Source: Rhizobium sp.
GTDB taxonomy: Bacteria > Pseudomonadota > Alphaproteobacteria > Rhizobiales > Rhizobiaceae
Length of the DNA: 64,000 nucleotides
Reading direction: 5' to 3'
Assembly (NCBI GenBank): GCA_002796995.1
Contig: PEKW01000003.1
Location: 1-64,000 of the forward strand
In this document: piece after piece, positions 16,292 through 25,223 of the stretch
Layout: each line of letters begins with the position of its first letter
Position numbering within the stretch: the stretch's first letter is position 1
Notes under the pieces: model-generated
The model's input: only the letters and a program-made list of their open reading frames with translations
What the model was told of the DNA's origin: nothing
Databases searched by the model: none
Program-made: the position numbers and the translations under genes

Positions 16292-17746
16292 TCAGGTCCG
16301 CCAGAAAATCGGCATCAGCAGCACGAGCACGGAGAGAACTTCGAGGCGGCCGAGCAGCATCATCAGCGACAGGAGATAGAGTTCGGGATCGTTGAAGCTG
16401 GCGAAGTTGCCGACGGGACCGATCAGTGCGCTGACGCCCGGGCCGACATTGGACAGCGCCGTGATGACCGCCGAGGTCGAGGTGGCGAAGTCATAGCCGA
16501 GCGCGGACATGGCCATGCTGCCCATGACCCAAAGGAAGACATAGGCGCTGAAGAACAGGAAGACCGTGCGCTGGGTCTCGGCATCGACCGTCTGCTTGCC
16601 GTAGCGCACCGAATAGACGGCGTTCGGATAGATCAGCTTCTTCAGGCCGGTGGTGATGACGTTGAACAGGATGACGAAGCGATAGGCCTTGATGCCGCCG
16701 GCGGTCGAACCGGAGCAGCCGCCCATGAAGGTGGCGAAGAAGGCCGCCATCACCACGAACGGCCCCCAGAGCAGATAGTCCTGGCTGGCAAAGCCGGTGG
16801 TCGACAGGATCGAGGCGAAGTTGAAGAACGAATGGGTGAGCGCATCGAGGAGATCGGCGCCGTTCTTCAGGTGGTTGTAGAGCGCGGTTGCGATGGCGAA
16901 GGCCGACACATAGCCGAGGAAGACGACGATCTGCGGGTCACGCAGGGCATCGAGCCGGCCGCGGACGGCAAAGACGATCAGGATCGAGAACGGCAGGCTG
17001 CAGAGTGTCATGAAGAGGGTCGAGATCCACAGGATCGCATCGCTCTGGAAAAAGCCGAAGGAGGCGTCGTGGGTCGAGAATCCAGCCGTCGCCACAGTCG
17101 AGAAGGCATGGTTGATCGCGTCGAAATGGCTCATGCCGGCGAAGTCATAGGCCATGGCGCACAGAAGCGTGATGCCGACATAGATCGCCATGAAGGCACG
17201 GGTGAAGGTGGCGAGCCGGGCGAACGGCTTGTCGTTGGTGTCGGACGATTCCATCTTGAAGAAGGACATGCCGCCGACGCGCAGGAAGGGCAGGACGAAG
17301 AGGCCGAGGGCCACGATGCCGATGCCGCCGAGCCAGGCGAGCAGCGAGCGCCACATCAGGAGGCCGGGGGGCATGGTGTCGAGGCCGGAGATGACCGAAG
17401 AACCGGTGGTGGTGATGCCGGACATCGATTCGAACAGGGCCTGGGCGAAGCTGAGTTCCGGGCCGGAAAACATGAAGGGCACGGCGCCGACCACGGCGAA
17501 GACCGCCCACAGCACGTTGACCAGCAGGAAGCCGAGCCGCTTGCTGAAGGTGGGTGGCGGCCCGCGAGTCGCCATGGCCGCCATCAGCGACAGCCCGCCG
17601 ACCATGAAGGCGCAGGTGGCGAAGACCCGCCAGTCAGAGTGACCGTAGTAGAGGTCGACCATGGCCGGGACGAGCATTGCCGTCGAAAGATAAAGACCGC
17701 AGAGGGCGGCGATATAGACGACCGAACGGAGGAGGCTGGCGTTCAA
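16292..17746 (-). CDS. trkH: TrkH-family potassium uptake protein
   Basis: 484 residues, normal TrkH/KtrB length. An inner-membrane potassium channel-like transporter made of four M1-P-M2 repeats. The filter glycines of the four pore loops are visible in GITTTGSS, STVATAGFS, ASILSTTGFAS and ALSNVGPG. Family knowledge: it works with the NAD-binding subunit TrkA, not in this window. The gene is transcribed divergently from ilvA, with about 90 bp between the starts. The ATG at 17746 opens directly into the first membrane helix, as usual for the family. Confidence 0.95.
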   Translation of the reverse strand: MNASLLRSVVYIAALCGLYLSTAMLVPAMVDLYYGHSDWRVFATCAFMVGGLSLMAAMATRGPPPTFSKRLGFLLVNVLWAVFAVVGAVPFMFSGPELSFAQALFESMSGITTTGSSVISGLDTMPPGLLMWRSLLAWLGGIGIVALGLFVLPFLRVGGMSFFKMESSDTNDKPFARLATFTRAFMAIYVGITLLCAMAYDFAGMSHFDAINHAFSTVATAGFSTHDASFGFFQSDAILWISTLFMTLCSLPFSILIVFAVRGRLDALRDPQIVVFLGYVSAFAIATALYNHLKNGADLLDALTHSFFNFASILSTTGFASQDYLLWGPFVVMAAFFATFMGGCSGSTAGGIKAYRFVILFNVITTGLKKLIYPNAVYSVRYGKQTVDAETQRTVFLFFSAYVFLWVMGSMAMSALGYDFATSTSAVITALSNVGPGVSALIGPVGNFASFNDPELYLLSLMMLLGRLEVLSVLVLLMPIFWRT

Positions 17747-17835
17747 GAAAATGTCCCGGTTTGTTTGCCGCGCAAAGAAGCTTTGTCTCCGTCACGTCTC
17801 TATGCCATAGCGGGAGCGAGATCAAAATTCAACGG

Positions 17836-19095
17836 ATGGACGACGTGACGAAGATGGACGTAGAGGCCGCGGTCGAAGCCCTGCGGGAGCTTTTCCCCGC
17901 GACCCCGCTGCAGCTCAACGAACATCTGAGCGCCCGCTACGGTGCACAGGTCTATCTCAAGCGCGAGGATCTGACGCCGGTCCGTTCCTACAAGATCCGC
18001 GGCGCGTTCAATTTCCTGCGCAAGATCGTCGCCGACGGGACGGACAACAAGACCTTCGTCTGCGCCTCGGCCGGCAACCATGCCCAGGGCTTTGCCTTCG
18101 CCTGCCGCCATTTCGGTGTGCAGGGCGTGGTCTTCATGCCGGTGACGACGCCGCAGCAGAAGATCGACAAGACCCGCACCTTCGGCGGTGAATTCATCAC
18201 CATCCGCCTGTTCGGCGACATTTTCGACCAGTGCTATGCGGCGGCCCGCGAGCATGTCGAGGCGATCGGCGGCTTCATGGTGCCGCCCTTCGACCATGCC
18301 GACATCATCGAGGGACAGGCGACCGTGGCGGCCGAGATCGTCGAGCAGTTGCCGGAGGGCGTGACGCCGGACCTGGTCGTGGTCCCGGTCGGCGGCGGCG
18401 GGCTGTCCGCCGGCCTCACCGGCTATCTCGCCGACCGGCTGCCGCCGGACGCCTTCCTGTTTGCCGAACCGGCCGGGGCGCCGAGCCTGAAGAAGAGCCT
18501 CGAGGCAGGCCAGATCGTCACGCTGCCGAAGGTCGACAATTTCGTCGACGGCGCCGCCGTCGCCCGCATCGGCGATCTCAATTTCGCCGCGCTGAAGCAT
18601 TTCTCCCCCGAGCAGGTGATGATCATCGCCGAAAACGCCGTCTGCGTGACGATCACCGAGATGCTGAACGTCGAGGGCGTGGTGCTGGAGCCGGCGGGGG
18701 CGCTGTCGATCGCGGCGCTCGACCGGCTGGGGCGCGACACGCTGGAGGGCAAGACGGTCGTCGCCGTGGTCAGCGGCGGCAATTTCGACTTCGAGCGGCT
18801 GCCGGACGTCAAGGAGCGCGCCATGCGCCATGCCGGCCTGAAGAAATATTTCATCCTGCGCCTGCCGCAGCGCCCGGGGGCGCTCCGCGACTTCCTCAAC
18901 CTGCTCGGCCCCGACGACGATATCGCCCGCTTCGAATATCTGAAGAAGTCGGCGCGCAATTTCGGCTCGATCCTGATCGGCATCGAGACGCGGGACCGCA
19001 AGAGCTTTGCCGATCTCTTCGGCCGGTTCGAGGAGGCCGGCCTAGGCTACGAGGACATCACCGAAAACGAGATCCTCGCCAACCTGATCATCTGA
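17836..19095 (+). CDS. ilvA: Threonine ammonia-lyase (threonine dehydratase)
   Basis: 419 residues, the short form. A PLP enzyme converting threonine to 2-oxobutanoate, the first step of isoleucine synthesis. The cofactor lysine is Lys53 in SYKIRGAFNF; the phosphate-binding glycines are PVGGGGLSAGL. After the catalytic domain comes a single ACT-like regulatory region (from about residue 335, KKYFILRLPQRPGALRDFL), which in this class replaces the longer E. coli IlvA tail. Two start codons are possible, 17836 and 17854. Its stop codon overlaps by 8 bp the end of the converging glycerophosphodiesterase gene. Confidence 0.93.
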   Translation: MDDVTKMDVEAAVEALRELFPATPLQLNEHLSARYGAQVYLKREDLTPVRSYKIRGAFNFLRKIVADGTDNKTFVCASAGNHAQGFAFACRHFGVQGVVFMPVTTPQQKIDKTRTFGGEFITIRLFGDIFDQCYAAAREHVEAIGGFMVPPFDHADIIEGQATVAAEIVEQLPEGVTPDLVVVPVGGGGLSAGLTGYLADRLPPDAFLFAEPAGAPSLKKSLEAGQIVTLPKVDNFVDGAAVARIGDLNFAALKHFSPEQVMIIAENAVCVTITEMLNVEGVVLEPAGALSIAALDRLGRDTLEGKTVVAVVSGGNFDFERLPDVKERAMRHAGLKKYFILRLPQRPGALRDFLNLLGPDDDIARFEYLKKSARNFGSILIGIETRDRKSFADLFGRFEEAGLGYEDITENEILANLII

Positions 19096-20080
19096 TCGGG
19101 CCGACGCCCGAAGCGTCTGCCCATTCGCGGGCATTTTCGATCCGGTTGGTCCACACCAGGCCGGGGAAATGCTTCGGCACGTCCTTCCACGCTTCCAGGC
19201 TGTCGATCCCGGCCGAGCCCGGGTCACCCATGCCGTAGGGGCCGAGCAGGATGACGTCGGTGCCGGCCGCCTGCATGCGCTCGACGAAACGCACCGGCCA
19301 GCCCCACAAAAGCGGCGCATAATTGACCGGTACCGGCAGCAGCCGGTTGCGGCAGCTGGCCGGCACATGGCCCGACCAGCCGGTGGCGAGATAGGACAGC
19401 AGGCACTCCTTGGCCGACGTCCGGGTATAGCCGCGAAGGGCGGGCAGGGCGGCCAGCGTCTCCTCCGTCGGGCGGCCCCCGCCATAGACCCCGAAGACGG
19501 TGGCAAGCGCCTTCGGATCGCGGGAAAGGCGGGCAGCGAGTTCCGTGCCTTCCTCGGCGCGCTCGCTCTTGAAGTTGACGAGGAAGCGCTTGTCCGGGAA
19601 GGCCTCGAACACCTGGTCGAGTTCCGGCATCAGGCCGATGCCCTGGCCGCGGAAAGGAAAGGTCTGGCCGCCGTCGGCGGTGTAGCCGTAGCCGATGTCG
19701 GCCTTGGCGAGATCGGCAAAGGGCGTGTTTTCGGTGACCCCGGCAAGGTCGGTGCGGCAGTCGAGGGTCCAGTCGTGGAACACGGCGAACTTGCCGTCCG
19801 GCGTCAGGTGCACGTCGAGCTCGACCACCGCGGCGCCGGCCGAAAAGGCGGCCTGCATCGAGGCCAGCGTATTTTCGAGATAGGGATGCGACGGCGGCCC
19901 GATTCGGGTCGCGGTGCAGGTCTCGTTGTCGAGCCCCGCGCGGTCGTAGACCTGATGCTGGCCGCGATGGGCGATCACCCGCGGCCCGCTTCCCTCCGGA
20001 AACCGGCTGAACAGGCTGGTGTTCATCAACCAGACGATGCCGGCGAAGGCGACCAGGGCAACGAGGATGCGGCGGATCAT
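19088..20080 (-). CDS. Glycerophosphodiester phosphodiesterase
   Basis: 330 residues. An N-terminal hydrophobic segment (RRILVALVAFAGIVWLM) anchors or exports it. The GDPD barrel follows with its catalytic residues visible: VIAHRGQHQ, ENTLASMQ, VELDVHLTPDG and FAVFHDWTLD. It hydrolyses glycerophosphodiesters to glycerol-3-phosphate and an alcohol. The insert QVYDRAGLDNETCTATRI between HRG and the ENT motif is longer than in the E. coli enzymes. AAGGAA lies eight bases upstream of the ATG at 20080. The end overlaps the ilvA end tail to tail. Confidence 0.92.
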   Translation of the reverse strand: MIRRILVALVAFAGIVWLMNTSLFSRFPEGSGPRVIAHRGQHQVYDRAGLDNETCTATRIGPPSHPYLENTLASMQAAFSAGAAVVELDVHLTPDGKFAVFHDWTLDCRTDLAGVTENTPFADLAKADIGYGYTADGGQTFPFRGQGIGLMPELDQVFEAFPDKRFLVNFKSERAEEGTELAARLSRDPKALATVFGVYGGGRPTEETLAALPALRGYTRTSAKECLLSYLATGWSGHVPASCRNRLLPVPVNYAPLLWGWPVRFVERMQAAGTDVILLGPYGMGDPGSAGIDSLEAWKDVPKHFPGLVWTNRIENAREWADASGVGPIR

Positions 20081-20186
20081 GACATTTTCCTTTTCGCCGG
20101 GGAGGGTGAGGGGCGATTGGGTCATTTCCGCGACCGAACGGCGGCAGGGGCTTCTGTCTTCGGCGCTCCTGTGCTAGGCAGGCGCC

Positions 20187-20510
20187 ATGTCCATCTTGTC
20201 CAGTCTCTTCTCGTTCTTTTCCGGCGGCGCCAAGCCGCAGAAGGCTTCGACCGGCCCGACCGCCGAGCCGCAGGTCCATCAGGACTGCGTGATCCATGCC
20301 AGCCCGATCCGCGAAGGCAGCCAGTTGAGGCTCGCCGGCCGCATCGAGAAGCAGGTGAACGGCGAGACGCTGGAGCGCATCTTCATTCGCGCCGACGTCT
20401 TCACCTCGGAACAGGATGCGCTGGAATGCACCTTCCGCAAGGCGCGCCAGATCATCGACCAGAACGGCGCCGCATTGTTCTCCGACGGCGCCAAGTCGCG
20501 CAACGTCTGA
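20187..20510 (+). CDS. HlyU-family protein
   Basis: 107 residues: a short N-terminal hydrophobic and low-complexity leader (SILSSLFSFFSGG) and then a HlyU-type domain with the hallmark blocks REGSQLRLAGRIEK, FIRADVF, and KARQIIDQNGAALF. HlyU proteins are described as transcriptional activators of virulence genes in Vibrio, but those are ArsR-type; the rhizobial proteins called HlyU belong to a separate small domain family of unproven function. It precedes the Amt-GGDEF-EAL gene by about 130 bp on the same strand. Confidence 0.75.
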   Translation: MSILSSLFSFFSGGAKPQKASTGPTAEPQVHQDCVIHASPIREGSQLRLAGRIEKQVNGETLERIFIRADVFTSEQDALECTFRKARQIIDQNGAALFSDGAKSRNV

Positions 20511-20638
20511 CCGCGTCCGAGGGGCTGCCGCAAGCCTCTTCCCCCATACCCGACATGCTGAAAAGTCCGTTAAAGCGATCACCGATTGTTAAGTGATTTT
20601 GGCTTCTATGGTGCATTGCATAATTTCGGGATTTTATT

Positions 20639-23600
20639 GTGTATTGTCATTTGAGGCGTCTTCGACCGTTTGGGTTTCGATGGCCGCGGCCTCTTGTGGG
20701 CGCGGCAGCCTGCCTGCCTCTTTCGGGCGGTGCGCAGGCCGAGCAAACCGCCGCCTTGGCCACCGTGCACAGCGTCGATCTCGTCTGGGTCATGACCGCC
20801 GCGGCCCTGGTGATGATGATGCAGGTGGGGTTCCTGCTGCTCGAAGCCGGCATGGTGCGCTCGAAGAATTCGATCAATGTCGCCCAGAAGAACCTGCTCG
20901 ATTTCGTCTTCGGCGTCGTCGCCTTTGCCGCGGTCGGCTTCATGATCGCTTTCGGCGCCTCGTCCTGGCTGCCGATTGGCATTGACGGCGACTATTTCCT
21001 GCTGCGCTCCCTCGACGATTGGGAGGCGGGTTTCTTCGTCTTCCAGGTGATGTTCTGCGGCACGGCCGCGACGATCGTCTCCGGGGCGGTGGCCGAGCGC
21101 ATGAAGCTCGTCGCCTATGTCATCGGCTCGCTCGTGCTGTCGGCGCTGATCTATCCGACCTTCGTCCATTGGGCCTGGGGGGCGGCGCTGGCGCCCAATG
21201 CCGGCGCCTTCCTCGGCAATCTCGGCTTCGTCGATTTCGCCGGCTCGACGGTGGTGCATTCGACCGGCGGCTGGATCTCGCTCGCCGCCTGCATCGTCAT
21301 CGGACCGCGCCTCGGGCGCTATGACGACAACGGGCGTCCGGTGCGGATCGCCGGCCACAGCCCGGTGCTGTCGACCACCGGTGCGCTGCTGCTGTTCTTC
21401 GGCTGGATCGGCTTCAACGGCGGCTCGACGCTGCATGCCACGGCCGACGTTGCGCCGATCATCCTCAACACGGTGCTGGCCGGCGGCGTCGGCACCTGCG
21501 TTGGCTATATGCTCGGCCATATCCAGGACGGCGTGGTGCTGCCGGAAAAGTCGCTGTCGGGCATGCTGGGCGGGCTGGTCGCGGTCACCGCCGGCTGCCA
21601 CATCCTCGAACCGGGCGGGGCGCTGCTGATCGGTGCGATCGGCGGGCTCGTCGCCATTGCCGGCAACGACCTGCTGGAACGTCGGCTGAAGATCGACGAC
21701 GCGGTCGGGGCGATCGGCGTGCACGCCTTTGCCGGGGTTGCCGGCACGCTGCTGCTGGCGCTTCTGGCTCCCGTCGAACGGCTGCCGGCCGGTTCGCGCT
21801 TCGACCAGCTCTATATCCAGGTGTTCGGCGCCGGCCTCAATTTCTACTGGTCCTTCGGGCTCGGCTACCTGTTCTTCTTCGCGCTCGACCGGGTCATGCG
21901 CATCCGCGTGCCGAGCGACGTCGAGGAGATCGGCCTCAACGTTTCGGAACACGGCAGCCGGCTCGGCGTCGGCCATGTCGAGCAGGCGCTCGCCGACCTC
22001 GTCGGCGGCACGGCCGATCTGCGGCATCGCCTGCCGGTGGTCGCCGGCGACGAGGCGGAGAAGCTGACCGGGCTGTTCAACCGCCTGATGGACAACATCG
22101 CGGCGGAAGAAAAGGCGCGCGAGGAGATCCGCTCGCTGAAGCGCGACCACGAGGAAGCCGAGCGCGTCACCGCGCTCGCCAATGCCACCTTCGAGGCGAT
22201 CGTCATCCATGACGGCGGCATCATCGTCGACGGCAACCAGCAGCTCGGCGAACTGGCCGGCGTGCCGCTGGCGGAGTTGCTCGGGCGCTCCATCTACGAT
22301 TTCCTGCCCGAGCCGGAGATGGCGGTGCTCGACCACGCGGTGACCGGCGGCGTCGACCTCAACCGCGAGATCATGCTGCGGCGCGCCGACGGGGAACTCG
22401 TGCCGATCGAGGCGCGCGGCCGCGAGATCGTCTATCGCGGCAAGTCGATGCGGATCGGTTGCCTGGTCGACCTGCGCGAACGCAAGTTGGCGGAGAGCCA
22501 TATCCGTTACCTGGCGCTGCATGATCCGCTGACCGGACTGCCGAACCGCGCGCTGTTCAACGAGAAGCTGGCGGAGAGCGTGCTGACGGCGCCGATGGGC
22601 AGGGGCTGCGCCGTCGTCATGGTCGACCTCGATCATTTCAAGGACATCAACGACGTGCACGGCCATCCGGCGGGCGATGCGGTGATCCGCGAGACGGCGC
22701 ACCGCTTGCAGGCTATCCTCGGCCGCCACGACGTCGCGGCAAGGCTCGGCGGCGACGAGTTCGCGCTCATCCTGTCGAGCGTCAATTTTCATGCCCAGGT
22801 GGAGGATGTCTGCCGCCGCCTGGTGCAGGCCTTCCGTGCGCCCTTCGAGATCGACGGCGGCGAGCGGGTCAAATGCGGGGTGAGCATCGGTGCCGCGGTC
22901 TGCCCGGAGCATGCCGAGAGCGCGGAAGAGCTGGTCGGCCGCGCCGACATCGCCCTCTATCATGCGAAGAACTCCGGGCGGAATACGTTCAAGCTGTTCA
23001 AGGCCGGCATGAACGAGCTGATCGAGAAGCGGCGCGCGCTGGAAATCGACATGGATGCGGCGCTGGCGGGCAACCAATACGAACTGTATCTGCAGCCGCG
23101 CGTCACCGCCCAGACCGCCCGCATCGATTCCTACGAGGCGCTGATCCGCTGGCACCATCCCGAGCGCGGGCTGATCAGCCCCGGCGATTTCATCCCCGTG
23201 GCCGAAGTGTCCGGCCGGATCATCGCGCTCGGCGAATGGGTCATCCAGGAGGCTTGCCGCATTCTGTCCGAAACCTCGGTCGAGCGGCTGTCGATCAATG
23301 TCAGCCCGCTGCAGTTCCGCCACGGCGACTTCCAGCGCCGGCTGGGCGAGATCGTCCGCGCCGCCGGGATCGATCCGAGCCGGCTGGAGCTGGAGATCAC
23401 CGAGAACGTGCTGATCGACGACGATCGGCGGGCCCTGCAGCTGCTCACCGAGCTGAAGCGCGACGGGTTTTCCATCGCGCTCGACGATTTCGGCACGGGC
23501 TATTCTTCGCTGAGCTATCTCAGCCGCTATCCCTTCGACGCGATCAAGATAGACCGCAGTTTCGTCAGCAATCTCGGCGAGGACGAAAGTGCGGCGGCGA

Positions 23601-23857
23601 TCGTGCATGCCATCATCGACCTCGGCACCCGGCTCGGCATGCGGGTGGTGGCCGAAGGCGTCGAGACGATCGACCAGGCGCTGTTCCTGGCGCGCTCGGG
23701 CTGCGACGAATTGCAGGGCTATCTGCTCGGCAAGCCGGTGGCGCTGGACGAGATCGCCAAGATCGTGCCGGAATCGGTGGCGACAGTGCTGACCGGTTCG
23801 GCCGGTCTGACGGCAGAAACAACAGCGCCTCGGGCAAGGGACAGGGTGGTGGTTTGA
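20639..23857 (+). CDS. Ammonium transporter fused to PAS, GGDEF and EAL domains
   Basis: 1072 residues. After a cleavable-looking leader (to about GGAQA) comes a complete Amt domain, about residues 42-420. Both pore histidines are present (DFAGSTVVHSTGG, and AIGVHAFAGVAG), as are the binding-site Asp and gate phenylalanines (FQVMFCG, FFGWIGFNGG). A linker helix with coiled-coil character (about 450-515) leads to a PAS-like domain (about 517-617), then GGDEF (LGGDEFAL near 703) and EAL (YEALIRW near 830, DDFGTGYSS near 948, ending LQGYLLGKP). All catalytic residues of both c-di-GMP domains look intact; the inhibitory RxxD site is not in its normal place. Likely an ammonium-responsive c-di-GMP switch. 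GTG start inferred. The next gene begins one base after its stop. Confidence 0.92.
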   Translation: MYCHLRRLRPFGFRWPRPLVGAAACLPLSGGAQAEQTAALATVHSVDLVWVMTAAALVMMMQVGFLLLEAGMVRSKNSINVAQKNLLDFVFGVVAFAAVGFMIAFGASSWLPIGIDGDYFLLRSLDDWEAGFFVFQVMFCGTAATIVSGAVAERMKLVAYVIGSLVLSALIYPTFVHWAWGAALAPNAGAFLGNLGFVDFAGSTVVHSTGGWISLAACIVIGPRLGRYDDNGRPVRIAGHSPVLSTTGALLLFFGWIGFNGGSTLHATADVAPIILNTVLAGGVGTCVGYMLGHIQDGVVLPEKSLSGMLGGLVAVTAGCHILEPGGALLIGAIGGLVAIAGNDLLERRLKIDDAVGAIGVHAFAGVAGTLLLALLAPVERLPAGSRFDQLYIQVFGAGLNFYWSFGLGYLFFFALDRVMRIRVPSDVEEIGLNVSEHGSRLGVGHVEQALADLVGGTADLRHRLPVVAGDEAEKLTGLFNRLMDNIAAEEKAREEIRSLKRDHEEAERVTALANATFEAIVIHDGGIIVDGNQQLGELAGVPLAELLGRSIYDFLPEPEMAVLDHAVTGGVDLNREIMLRRADGELVPIEARGREIVYRGKSMRIGCLVDLRERKLAESHIRYLALHDPLTGLPNRALFNEKLAESVLTAPMGRGCAVVMVDLDHFKDINDVHGHPAGDAVIRETAHRLQAILGRHDVAARLGGDEFALILSSVNFHAQVEDVCRRLVQAFRAPFEIDGGERVKCGVSIGAAVCPEHAESAEELVGRADIALYHAKNSGRNTFKLFKAGMNELIEKRRALEIDMDAALAGNQYELYLQPRVTAQTARIDSYEALIRWHHPERGLISPGDFIPVAEVSGRIIALGEWVIQEACRILSETSVERLSINVSPLQFRHGDFQRRLGEIVRAAGIDPSRLELEITENVLIDDDRRALQLLTELKRDGFSIALDDFGTGYSSLSYLSRYPFDAIKIDRSFVSNLGEDESAAAIVHAIIDLGTRLGMRVVAEGVETIDQALFLARSGCDELQGYLLGKPVALDEIAKIVPESVATVLTGSAGLTAETTAPRARDRVVV

Positions 23858-23858
23858 G

Positions 23859-25127
23859 ATGACCGGAAGCTGGAACCTCATCCTGTTCGTCTGCGAGGCG
23901 GTCCTCTATTTCGCCCTGATGACGACGCTCCTGCATCTGCGTCACCGCATCGGCCTCGGCGTCTTCCTGACGGCACTCGGCGTCATGCATTTCGTCGAGA
24001 CCTATCTCGCCGCCGTCTTCTACGTCTCGCTGCCCTTCGGCGTGGTTTCGCCCGGCTCCTCGGTGTTCTTCGCCGGCAAGCTGATGATGATCCTGATGCT
24101 CTACATCCAGGAGGACGCCTCGACGGTGCGCCAGCCGATCTACGGCCTGTTCCTCGGCAATCTGGTGACGCTGGCGATCGCGCAGCTGCTGATGCTGCAC
24201 CAGACGGTGGAGCCTGCGCCCGGCCAGGTCGCCGACATGGGCTTCCTCAGCGACATGGGGCTGCTGATGCTCTGGGGCACGACGCTGCTCTATATCGATG
24301 CGCTGGGGATCATCCTGCTCTACGAGCGGCTCGGCAAGTTCCTGCCGCGCTGGACGATCCTGCGGTTCACGGTGAGCGGCGTTCTGGTCCTGAGCTTCGA
24401 CCAGCTCGGTTTCTATGCCCTGCTCGGCCATCTCTACGACGCGCCGGCTTCCGTCTTCTGGGGCGGCTGGAAGGCCAAGATGGCGGCGGCCGCACTCTAT
24501 TCGGGACTGTTCGCGCTCTACCAGCTGGTCTTCCGCGGCAATGGCGCGCTGCATTCGCGCCGGCCGATCGGCGACGTGTTCAGCGACCTGACCTTCCGCG
24601 AGCGCTACGAGGATCTCTTGGCGCGCACCGGGCGCGACGTGCTGACCGGCGTCTACGACCGCAGCCGCATGGAGATCGAGGTTCCCCGGCTGGTGCGCGA
24701 ATCGCTGCGGGCGAATACGCCGATCAGCCTAGTGATCGTCGACGTCGATCATTTCAAGTCGATCAACGACCGCTTCGGCCATCTGAGCGGCGACGACCTG
24801 CTGCGCGAGATCGCCACCGCCCTGCAGGAGGGGATCGGCGGGGACGACCATCTGTTCCGCTACGGCGGCGAGGAATTCGTCATCCTCCTGCCGCATGCCG
24901 GCCATGAGGAAGCGCTGGAGCGCAGCGGCCAGGTGTGCCGGCACATCAGCGACCGGATCCGCAACATGGCGGGCGAGGCGGTGACCGTGAGCCTGGGCGT
25001 GGCCACCGCCCCGGAGGATGGCGGCAGCTTCAACGCCCTTCTGGCCGAAGCCGACGAGCGGCTCTACAAGGCCAAGAATGCCGGCCGCAACCGGGTGGTC
25101 GGGCGGCCGGCAGGGATCGGGTCCTAG
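23859..25127 (+). CDS. Membrane diguanylate cyclase with six-helix sensor domain
   Basis: 422 residues. The first about 230 residues form six or seven membrane helices (LILFVCEAVLYFALM, LGVFLTALGVMHFVETYL, and others). The pattern resembles the VUT/YhhQ-type transporter-like sensor found on some GGDEF proteins, but I am not certain. The C-terminal GGDEF domain (about 260-415) has the active RYGGEEFVILLP and VDVDHFKSINDRFGH; the RxxD inhibitory site is lost (GGDD instead). The TGA of the preceding Amt-GGDEF-EAL gene and this ATG are separated by one base, so translation is probably coupled, pairing a bifunctional enzyme with a cyclase. Confidence 0.9.
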   Translation: MTGSWNLILFVCEAVLYFALMTTLLHLRHRIGLGVFLTALGVMHFVETYLAAVFYVSLPFGVVSPGSSVFFAGKLMMILMLYIQEDASTVRQPIYGLFLGNLVTLAIAQLLMLHQTVEPAPGQVADMGFLSDMGLLMLWGTTLLYIDALGIILLYERLGKFLPRWTILRFTVSGVLVLSFDQLGFYALLGHLYDAPASVFWGGWKAKMAAAALYSGLFALYQLVFRGNGALHSRRPIGDVFSDLTFRERYEDLLARTGRDVLTGVYDRSRMEIEVPRLVRESLRANTPISLVIVDVDHFKSINDRFGHLSGDDLLREIATALQEGIGGDDHLFRYGGEEFVILLPHAGHEEALERSGQVCRHISDRIRNMAGEAVTVSLGVATAPEDGGSFNALLAEADERLYKAKNAGRNRVVGRPAGIGS

Positions 25128-25128
25128 A

Positions 25129-25220
25129 GCGCTTCCACTTCAGGGGAGCAGGGGCAACGCTCTGGATCCTTGTGCTTACGCATTTCCGGACGGATACCGC
25201 TTCGCACCATTCCTCGAATG
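25129..25220 (-). repeat. Degenerate rhizobial intergenic repeat
   Basis: Read on the minus strand it contains GGTGCGAAGCGGTATCCGTC, then CGGAAATGCGTAAGCACAAG and AGAGCGTTGCC. This is recognisable as a decayed form of a repeat very common between rhizobial genes, from memory written as GTGCGAAGCGGTTTTCCGTC followed by CGGAAATGCGTAAAAACAAA. It fills most of the space between the cyclase and azoreductase genes. Confidence 0.6.
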
Positions 25221-25223
25221 AAG

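Noticed and set aside
20606..23881. Minus-strand open frame of about 1090 codons opposite the Amt-GGDEF-EAL gene
   Set aside because: Antisense shadow of a high-GC gene. The composition is Arg/Asp/His-rich and low in family-like features; the plus strand shows four intact domains.
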